Assembly: GCA_013425425.1 (NCBI GenBank)
Contig: JACCLJ010000098.1
Location: 1 to 18,502, forward strand
From: Microcaldota archaeon
GTDB lineage: Archaea; Micrarchaeota; Micrarchaeia; Anstonellales; Bilamarchaeaceae
Length of the DNA stretch: 18,502 nucleotides
Direction: 5' to 3'
The notes under the pieces are model-generated. The model was not told the DNA's origin. It did no database searches and saw nothing but the letters and a program-made list of their open reading frames with translations. This document shows, one piece after another, positions 7,458 to 13,461 of this stretch. The translations under genes and the position numbers were made by a program. Position 1 is the stretch's first letter. Every line of letters starts with the position of its first letter.

Positions 7458-7489
7458 GCATTCTGCTTATTTATCTTTCTGCAGAATGC
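7458..7489. terminator. Hairpin between convergent genes, likely bidirectional 3' end
   Basis: GCATTCTGC (7458-7466) and GCAGAATGC (7481-7489) form a perfect 9-bp stem. The 14-nt loop is T-rich on the plus strand and contains the stop codon of the minus-strand gene (7467-7469). It lies 10 bp after the stop of the plus-strand gene. Archaeal termination mainly uses T-tracts, so the hairpin may instead protect the 3' ends. Confidence 0.5.
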
Positions 7490-9245
7490 CGTCCTTGAAT
7501 TTCACGACTTCATAAAGGGCATTCATATGCATCTTGCCATTGGCATCTACATCAATGACTGTTTTATCTACCGGCTCTAACGTAAGTAAATCCATTATTA
7601 CCTTCTTACCTTCATCTTCTGTTATTACGTCGCTTGGCATGGTTGGTGCCCACAATTCGGCATCCCATGCATCGGATATCATCGCGGCTATGCCATTTGC
7701 CTTTTTACCGGTTGAGCACCCGACAATTACGACTTGAGGGGTTTCAACAAAGCTGTCCCTCAAAACTTCAAGTTCATGTTTATCACTCATATCAATGTTC
7801 CCCCTATCCCCGGAAGATGCGCCTAGTTCTATAGAGTTTGGGTTTCCATGCCCGCCTATAACAATCGCGTTTATCCTGCCATAGTTATCTGAGATGTCTT
7901 CTATTGTGGCAAAAAATTCCTTGTCCGAATCTACTTCATATATAAACAATCTTGGGCTTTTTTTGAAAACATCTAATGCTTTCCAGTCGTTGTAAAATGC
8001 CTTATTCCAATCATTTTTATTGTATATGATGACGCTGTTGTGTGCATCTTTTTCATATGCTGAATCAAGCGAAGCGTATGCTTTCTCAAGCATGGCTTTC
8101 GTATATCTCATAAAATACATTATTCCGCACTTTTTATGAAGTTCCAGGGTTTTTTCGTCTCCAATAACTTTTGTGGCATAAACGAAATTCAAAATTATCT
8201 CTGGCTCTTCTTTAATGCCGAGCTGGTCAACAACTGCAGAAGCATGTATAAAATCTATTAGATCAGTGGTCCAAAAATCAGGGTGCGAATAGAGAGTTTC
8301 CAGGCGCGTCCCTGCCCATTCGCCTCCTGAAACAGACATCATATTCGTAATTGCGCTCATTTTATCTGCAAAATCTTCATCCAGCATTGCCGGTTTGAAA
8401 TTCGGGTTTCCAAATGCCGTCTCAATAAGATATAACATTGAATTTCCCTGTTTGCCGCCACCGGTTCTCCGTACTGCGGTATTTATTGTTTCTGAAATTT
8501 TTTCCGCAAACTCTTGGGTAAGCATCTCCGGCTTGGAATTGGGGTTTCCGAACAAGCATGCTAAAATGCCTGGCGTATCTGCAAATCTATAAATTTCTGT
8601 TTTTTCCGAGAGTTTTGTTTTTTTATTGATGCTGTCCGTCACACTGACAAAGTTCCTTACAAACTCTTCATTAAGCATCTCAGGCTTGAAATTCGGGTTT
8701 TTCACAAGCGCGTTGAAAGCGTATATCAGCTGGAATATCATTTTTTTGTCGTTCGTTTCTTCCGCAATGAATCGCATCGAGTTCAATGCCGGAATGCCGC
8801 CTGACCTGACAACCAGGCTGTTCACGTTGAACAATATTAATGGATGGATATAGTTATCGTTGCTGATGACCCATTGTGCTATTCTCGCATAGGATTCCTG
8901 TTGTTCCTGTGTTGCACCCTTGTCTGCAAACGCTTTCAACTGCTGTCCAAGAATGGGACGATGCTTTTCAGGAACCATTTCAAGCAGTTCTTCATCCGTT
9001 TTCAGATTTTCCGAACGGTTGGAAAACAGCTTTGAAATGTCTGTCTTCTTATCCTCACTGATTTTGCCGGAGCTTTCCATGGGCGCTTTTTTCTCCGGTT
9101 CTTCCATGCGCGGTTTGACCGACGGTTCAGTAAGCGGGTTGCACTTTTCAAATATGGCCGGTGCGGTAATAATTGCCGCTGCAACCACGCCCGCCGCCAC
9201 GATTTTTCCCGCTGCGCCAAAAGTACTTTTTGATTTTCCTTTCAT
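7467..9245 (-). CDS. Exported or membrane-anchored caspase-like (clan CD) protein with helical repeats
   Basis: 592 residues. The basic N-terminus and a hydrophobic stretch (about 10-32, Ala/Val/Ile-rich) form a signal peptide or membrane anchor, followed by a charged linker to about residue 80. The middle (about 85-335) is helical with a repeated motif, NPN(F/S)KPxML, at 183, 234 and 280 and a degenerate copy near 320. The C-terminal domain (about 400-545) alternates beta-strands and helices. Strand AIVIGGHGNPNS ends in His466, and strand VVIVGCSTGKKANG ends in Cys510, followed by a helix. The 44-residue His-to-Cys spacing and the hydrophobic-GHG and hydrophobic-GC contexts match the catalytic dyad of clan CD cysteine peptidases (caspase, gingipain, CHAT-like). 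Activity and substrate are unknown. The TATA box 27 nt upstream implies a leaderless mRNA. The gene is visibly AT-richer than LeuRS or MCM. Confidence 0.82.
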   Translation of the reverse strand: MKGKSKSTFGAAGKIVAAGVVAAAIITAPAIFEKCNPLTEPSVKPRMEEPEKKAPMESSGKISEDKKTDISKLFSNRSENLKTDEELLEMVPEKHRPILGQQLKAFADKGATQEQQESYARIAQWVISNDNYIHPLILFNVNSLVVRSGGIPALNSMRFIAEETNDKKMIFQLIYAFNALVKNPNFKPEMLNEEFVRNFVSVTDSINKKTKLSEKTEIYRFADTPGILACLFGNPNSKPEMLTQEFAEKISETINTAVRRTGGGKQGNSMLYLIETAFGNPNFKPAMLDEDFADKMSAITNMMSVSGGEWAGTRLETLYSHPDFWTTDLIDFIHASAVVDQLGIKEEPEIILNFVYATKVIGDEKTLELHKKCGIMYFMRYTKAMLEKAYASLDSAYEKDAHNSVIIYNKNDWNKAFYNDWKALDVFKKSPRLFIYEVDSDKEFFATIEDISDNYGRINAIVIGGHGNPNSIELGASSGDRGNIDMSDKHELEVLRDSFVETPQVVIVGCSTGKKANGIAAMISDAWDAELWAPTMPSDVITEDEGKKVIMDLLTLEPVDKTVIDVDANGKMHMNALYEVVKFKDGILQKDK

Positions 9246-9265
9246 GTGATACTATATTTATGAAT

Positions 9266-9279
9266 ATGTTTATAATATC
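9266..9279 (-). promoter_or_regulatory. TATA box of the caspase-like gene
   Basis: The minus strand reads ATATTATAAACATA, centred about 27 nt before the ATG at 9245. No Shine-Dalgarno is present, so a leaderless transcript is likely. The box lies in the 47-bp gap after the 52-residue peptide gene. Confidence 0.5.
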
Positions 9280-9292
9280 CACATGTCCGGTT

Positions 9293-9451
9293 TCAATCAA
9301 CTTCGGCAAGCTTCTTCTTCGTCTGCTCTATTTCCTCGTGCAGGGCCTTATTCCTCTTGAGCGGGTCGAACCTCGCCTTTTTCTCGAGCTCCTCGAGCCT
9401 CGCCTTAAGCGTCGCTTTCCTTCTCGATATGTCTTTTTTGCTTATTCCCAT
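9293..9451 (-). CDS. Small charged coiled-coil protein, 52 residues
   Basis: A short open frame starts ATG at 9449-9451 and ends TGA at 9293-9295. The protein begins MGISKKDISRRKATL and is almost entirely Lys/Arg/Glu with heptad-spaced Leu, which predicts a helix, an FDPLKRN turn and a second helix: a two-helix hairpin. It starts 9 nt after the stop of the presenilin-like gene. GTTGA sits 4 nt before its ATG, as at other starts here, so it should be the last gene of the MCM cluster. I recognise no family. Spacing, ribosome site and codon choice resembling its neighbours support a real gene; conservation would confirm it. Confidence 0.65.
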   Translation of the reverse strand: MGISKKDISRRKATLKARLEELEKKARFDPLKRNKALHEEIEQTKKKLAEVD

Positions 9452-9460
9452 TTTATCAAC

Positions 9461-10294
9461 TCAGTAAAATCCAAGAACCATTCCCAATAAAAGAAATATA
9501 AGCATTCCGAAAACCAATGGAGGCAGCGCGGGCAGGACCATCTTCTTCTTCCAGACCAGCAGGAGGAAAACGGTAAGCGAAACAAGGGCGCCGGCAAACA
9601 CGAAAATAGTCGCGCTCGGGATTGCCGCCATGACCGAAACCTCGAGGATTATCGGCGCTATCAGGTCGCCGGTGCCAAGGTCGAGCCTCCTCTCCTTGCC
9701 CTCCACAACCGCCTTCGAGGTTATGGTGAACGCAAGGTCTTTCTTCACTATGAATTCCGCCATCTCGACCATGTGCTTCGTCTTGAAAACCGAAATGTAA
9801 TCGTAGATCGAAAGCAGGAGCAGGAAGATTATCACCGGCAGGGGCGCGAGCGAAACCCCGAATATCACGCCTACGCCGGAGGTGGCGAGCACCGCCGCGG
9901 AATTCTTCAGCGCGGGCATGAACATCTTTGCGCTTGCAAGCGACAGGCCGAGCATTATCCCGCCGAAAGTGCTTGCCTCATAGCCGAAGAAGATGCGCAA
10001 TACGGAATAGAAGACTATGGAAGATGCGGTGGAAATCAGGAAGAATTCCATTATCCTGAAAACAATCATGTGGAGGCCGAATTTCCGTATGAGGAAAACC
10101 ATCAGGGCAGCTCCCACAATCACGTAAATCATGAAGAACACTGCGTTTGCCAGGCTGGTAGTTTCCGAAGTCACCATAAGCGAGCTGACGTAGGGGTTTT
10201 CATGGAAGTCCTTGAGTATGACGGAACCGGTGTACATGCCAATGAGCTGCGACACTACGAAGAGCGCGACAAGCGTCAGTACGATTCTGCTCAT
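9461..10294 (-). CDS. Presenilin-like A22 family intramembrane aspartyl protease
   Basis: This 277-residue protein has about nine predicted membrane helices. It carries all three signatures of GxGD intramembrane proteases: YD in helix 6 (SIYDYIS, Asp165), GxGD in helix 7 (DLGTGDLIAP, Asp210), and a PAL motif (LPALPPL, about 254-260) at the start of helix 9. Archaeal homologues cleave substrates within the membrane, and a Methanoculleus member has been studied as a model for presenilin. The soluble loop between helices 6 and 7 (about 170-200) is basic. The start is 5 nt after the MCM stop; GGTGAGG at the end of MCM serves as ribosome site, so the two genes are coupled. The substrate is unknown. 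The reason for sitting next to a replication helicase is not evident. Confidence 0.92.
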   Translation of the reverse strand: MSRIVLTLVALFVVSQLIGMYTGSVILKDFHENPYVSSLMVTSETTSLANAVFFMIYVIVGAALMVFLIRKFGLHMIVFRIMEFFLISTASSIVFYSVLRIFFGYEASTFGGIMLGLSLASAKMFMPALKNSAAVLATSGVGVIFGVSLAPLPVIIFLLLLSIYDYISVFKTKHMVEMAEFIVKKDLAFTITSKAVVEGKERRLDLGTGDLIAPIILEVSVMAAIPSATIFVFAGALVSLTVFLLLVWKKKMVLPALPPLVFGMLIFLLLGMVLGFY

Positions 10295-10299
10295 GGTTT

Positions 10300-12345
10300 T
10301 TACCTCACCAGCCTCACATGGCCGTGCTCTTTTTCGTAAAGCTCCCCGCGCCTCAGGAGCTCCGCGATTATCTTCCTTGCCTCCATCTCGTCTATCTCAT
10401 AGGATGCGGCATCGCTGATTATATCCTCCACTGCGGCGCTGTCCTCATGCTTGAGGTGCTCCTTTACTATCTCCCTTATGGTATCGACCTTCTGCATCTT
10501 ATCCCGCGTGGATTTCGGCTTTCCGGTCGTCACCACATCGACGTCGAGCATGCCCGTCTCCCTATCCACCATTATCTGCCTCATGACGTAGTTGAACAGG
10601 TTTACTGCGACTTCCGCATCCTCCGCATCGACAACATCGCTCAGCCTTATCTTCGCATTCGCCTCCGCAAGCCTCACAAGGCCCTCGAGGTATCTCGGCG
10701 TTATGGCGACCGAACCGACATCCCTGCCCCGGGACCTGAGTTCTACGTAGAACTCCCTTATCTTGTCGCTCGCCTCTTTCGTAAGTTTTGGGAATATGCT
10801 CCGCCTCGCATATGCTATGTATTTTCTCAGGATTTCCTTTTCTATCATCATGTAGTCCGTTTCCTGCTTCTCATCCCCGCGGTGCGTTGAAAGTATGTGC
10901 TCCGCAAGTTTCGTGTCCTTCTCCTCGTCAAGCACGTCGACTATCGGGAATATCAGGTCGAAACGGGAAAGCAGGGTGGGCGGAACATCGAACTGCTCCG
11001 CAAGGTTTTTGGTCTGGTCGAACCTCCCGTATTTCGGGTTTGCGGCTGCAAGCACGGATGTCTTCGCCCTGAACTTCGCGACTATGCCGGCCTTTGCGAC
11101 CGAAACCGTTTGCGTCTCAAGCGCTTCGTGGAGCGCAGCCCTGTCCTCCTCCGCAATCTTGTCGAATTCGTCTATCTGGACCGAACCGCCGCTCGCAAGG
11201 ACGATCGCTCCAGCTTTCAGCGTCCATCCCCCTTCCCCCAGCTCGTCTTTTTCAGCGCTTACCGTAAGCCCTGCGCCCGACACCGATTTTCCGCTCACGT
11301 AAATGCTCTTCGGCGCAAGGTCGTTGACGCTGAGGAGGAATCTTGATTTTGCAAGGCCCGGATCACCTATGAGAAGTATGTGGATGTCATCGCGGATTGA
11401 CGCGCCGCCTTTCATCGTTTTTCCTTTCGTTCCTCCGAAAAGCTGGAGCGCAAGTGCGCGCTTCACCTCGTCATGCCCGTATATGGAAGGCGCTATGGAC
11501 TTGATCAGGTATTCGCCGATGCGCGGGTCCTTCGAGAGCTCCCTTATCCTCGCCTCGTCATCCTTGGTTATCTCTATCTCCTCGAAATCCCTTTTCAGGC
11601 TCTGGGCGCTGTTGACTTCTATGTACCTGCTGTATACGAGTTCCTGCTTCTGCCTCGTCTTTATCGGCTGCTTGAGGCGCATGGTGCCTATAATATCCAC
11701 GTTGTCTCCGGGCGCTATGCAGTTGACCGAGTCGTCTTCGAGCAGAAGCTCCACATGCGCTGCGGGCGCCCCGCCCCTGACCCTTTCCAGAAGCTCCTGC
11801 ACCTCGGCCCTCTGTATGTCCGTAAAAGAGCTTTTCTCCTCGAGCTGCCGCATCGTCCCGAACTTCTTGCACTCGTCGCATTTTCTCGGCGGCACGAACG
11901 CCCGGTCCACCGGCAGCCTTATTTCAGTATTGCACATGGCGCACCCGTAAACCGCCATCTTCACCTTGTGCATGACGTCCGCGCGCCTTGTCACGACTCC
12001 CTTGAATGCCACGAGCTCGTTGAGGTTTATGGAGCTTAGGTGCTCTATGAGGAGAAGGTCGGAAGGGAGGCTGACGAACCGGACGTGCGGCTCGAATTTC
12101 ACGCCTCCGGGTATATACGGGTTGAGCTCCACGAGCGCCTGCTCCGCAGCGCCGATGACTATCTCCGGCTTTTTCACGAGGAGGTCCGCGATTTCCGGGA
12201 ACTCCCTTTCGAATTGCCTGTAGTCGACATAGAGGCTTTTCTTGTCCGGGTAGGAGAGCTTCAGCTCGTTTATCTTTTCCTTGTAGCCTGTCGTAAAGAA
12301 ATCGTGGAAGAAGGTTACGATAGAAGAGTTATCCTCGTTTTCCAG
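10300..12345 (-). CDS. mcm: MCM replicative DNA helicase, apparent CTG start
   Basis: This is the hexameric 3'-5' helicase of the archaeal replication fork. Numbered from a CTG at 12343-12345 it has 681 residues (Methanothermobacter MCM has 666). It has an N-terminal helical domain (TFFHDFFTTGYKEKI), a four-Cys zinc site (135, 138, 156, 159), an OB domain, Walker A GDPGLAKS (327-334), Walker B IDEFDK (391-396), sensor-1 Asn436 (AAANPK), the arginine finger SRFD (Arg461) and a C-terminal winged helix ending at VRLVR. The first ATG/GTG/TTG-type codon in frame is a GTG at 12175-12177, which would delete about 56 residues of conserved N-terminal domain. The frame is open up to a TAA at 12388-12390. 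Within it GGTGG followed by 4 nt precedes CTG, so I chose that start. No intein is present. Confidence 0.93.
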   Translation of the reverse strand: MENEDNSSIVTFFHDFFTTGYKEKINELKLSYPDKKSLYVDYRQFEREFPEIADLLVKKPEIVIGAAEQALVELNPYIPGGVKFEPHVRFVSLPSDLLLIEHLSSINLNELVAFKGVVTRRADVMHKVKMAVYGCAMCNTEIRLPVDRAFVPPRKCDECKKFGTMRQLEEKSSFTDIQRAEVQELLERVRGGAPAAHVELLLEDDSVNCIAPGDNVDIIGTMRLKQPIKTRQKQELVYSRYIEVNSAQSLKRDFEEIEITKDDEARIRELSKDPRIGEYLIKSIAPSIYGHDEVKRALALQLFGGTKGKTMKGGASIRDDIHILLIGDPGLAKSRFLLSVNDLAPKSIYVSGKSVSGAGLTVSAEKDELGEGGWTLKAGAIVLASGGSVQIDEFDKIAEEDRAALHEALETQTVSVAKAGIVAKFRAKTSVLAAANPKYGRFDQTKNLAEQFDVPPTLLSRFDLIFPIVDVLDEEKDTKLAEHILSTHRGDEKQETDYMMIEKEILRKYIAYARRSIFPKLTKEASDKIREFYVELRSRGRDVGSVAITPRYLEGLVRLAEANAKIRLSDVVDAEDAEVAVNLFNYVMRQIMVDRETGMLDVDVVTTGKPKSTRDKMQKVDTIREIVKEHLKHEDSAAVEDIISDAASYEIDEMEARKIIAELLRRGELYEKEHGHVRLVR

Positions 12346-12351
12346 AAGCCC

Positions 12352-12356
12352 ACCCG
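12352..12356 (-). promoter_or_regulatory. Ribosome-binding site supporting the CTG start of mcm
   Basis: Minus-strand GGTGG, 4 nt (GCTT), then CTG. This is the same geometry as GGTGA-N4-GTG at 6449-6460 and GGTGA-N4-ATG at 15575-15586. Confidence 0.5.
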
Positions 12357-12387
12357 CAGAGCGATATGAATAGATTCGTATTGAAGC

Positions 12388-12395
12388 TTATATAA
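12388..12395. promoter_or_regulatory. Palindromic TATA box shared by mcm and the prenyl synthase gene
   Basis: TTATATAA is its own reverse complement. Read leftward it lies about 47 nt before the mcm CTG; read rightward it is about 42 nt before the ATG at 12434. Each gives a leader of about 15-25 nt. It is the most TATA-like element in the divergent gap. Confidence 0.5.
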
Positions 12396-12433
12396 TAATG
12401 AATTTAATAAAGGTTTTGGCTGATTGTATCTGC

Positions 12434-13420
12434 ATGCAGTTCTATGATGCGATAGCTCCCGAGCTTGCGATGGTCGAGAAGGAAATCGAGAGGATGCTTG
12501 CGGGCGAGCCGAAGGAGATATACGGCATGCTCCTTCCGTTCATAAAAAGGGGCGGCAAGCGCATAAGGCCTGCGCTGGCAACCCTCTGCTGCCGCGCGGT
12601 CGGCGGAAAGGGCGAGGATGCAGTTTTCCCCGGAGCGCTCATCGAAATGTTCCATAACTTCACGCTCATCCACGATGATATAGAGGACGATTCCCAGTTC
12701 AGGCGCGGGGAGCCTACGCTCCACAGGCAGCATGGCATTCCCATCGCGCTGAATTCCGGCGATGCCCTCTACACGCTCATATGGAAGCGGTTTGCCGAAG
12801 CGGATATGGACTGCGGGCGGTTCCGCCTGCTCCAGAAGCTTTTCCTGTCGGACTTCAAGCGCGTCGTAGAGGGCCAGGGACTGGAGCTCGACTGGGAGCG
12901 CGGGGGAAGGTTCGATATCACGGAAAAGCAGTATTTCGACATGATAACCCGGAAAACGGCGGCTCTAATGGGGCTGTCGTGCGAAACCGGCGCGTTCCTC
13001 GGAGGCGCGGACGACGCCGTCCGCAGGGCCCTCAGGAAATTCGGGGAGGACATAGGGATCGCGTTTCAGATACAGGATGACGTGCTGAACGTTACGGGCG
13101 AGTTCGAAAAATACCAGAAGGAAATCGGCGGGGACATAACCGAGGGCAAGCGCACGCTCATGGTCGTCCACTGCCTCGACCATGCAACTCCCGGGGAGAA
13201 GAAAAAGGCAAGCGCCATACTCTCTTCGCATACCTCCCGCAAGGAAGACCTGGAATACGTCATGGAGCTGTTCAGGAAATACGGTTCGACCGACTATGCC
13301 CACCGGCACGCGCTCCGGCTTGTTGAGGATGCGAAAAAGCAGTTAATCTGCCTCAGGGATTCCGAAGAGAAAAAAATGCTGGTTTCGCTTGCCGATTTTG
13401 TGGTAAAGCGCGAGAAGTGA
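12434..13420 (+). CDS. idsA: Short-chain polyprenyl diphosphate synthase, probably GGPP synthase
   Basis: It condenses isopentenyl diphosphate units to build the C20 precursor of archaeal membrane lipids. Numbered from an upstream ATG at 12398, it has GGKRIRP (52-58), the first aspartate-rich motif DDIED (93-97) with RRGxPT after it, KT (186-187), and the second motif QDDVLN (226-231), in which the third Asp is replaced by Asn as in many archaeal enzymes. Phe88, fifth residue before the first motif, is the position known from Sulfolobus GGPP synthase to cap the product at C20. The ATG at 12398 is only 3 nt past the TATA box and unlikely to be transcribed, so I chose the ATG at 12434 (328 residues, usual family length). 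Farnesyl diphosphate could be an alternative product. Confidence 0.92.
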   Translation: MQFYDAIAPELAMVEKEIERMLAGEPKEIYGMLLPFIKRGGKRIRPALATLCCRAVGGKGEDAVFPGALIEMFHNFTLIHDDIEDDSQFRRGEPTLHRQHGIPIALNSGDALYTLIWKRFAEADMDCGRFRLLQKLFLSDFKRVVEGQGLELDWERGGRFDITEKQYFDMITRKTAALMGLSCETGAFLGGADDAVRRALRKFGEDIGIAFQIQDDVLNVTGEFEKYQKEIGGDITEGKRTLMVVHCLDHATPGEKKKASAILSSHTSRKEDLEYVMELFRKYGSTDYAHRHALRLVEDAKKQLICLRDSEEKKMLVSLADFVVKREK

Positions 13421-13425
13421 TACGG

Positions 13426-13438
13426 ATATATTTAAATA
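13426..13438 (+). promoter_or_regulatory. TATA box of the surface-protein pair
   Basis: ATATATTTAAATA, about 30 nt before the ATG at 13462, with no Shine-Dalgarno after it. Transcription would begin close to the start codon. Confidence 0.5.
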
Positions 13439-13461
13439 GGTGCTTCTTTAATACCTAAATC

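Noticed and set aside
7497..9245. Lipoprotein processing of the caspase-like protein at Cys35
   Set aside because: The residues before Cys35 (IFEKC) do not match a lipobox (L-A/S-G/A-C); a plain signal peptide or membrane anchor fits better.
10300..12345. Intein in the MCM gene
   Set aside because: MCM is a common intein host, but Walker A, Walker B, sensor and arginine-finger regions are uninterrupted and the length is normal.
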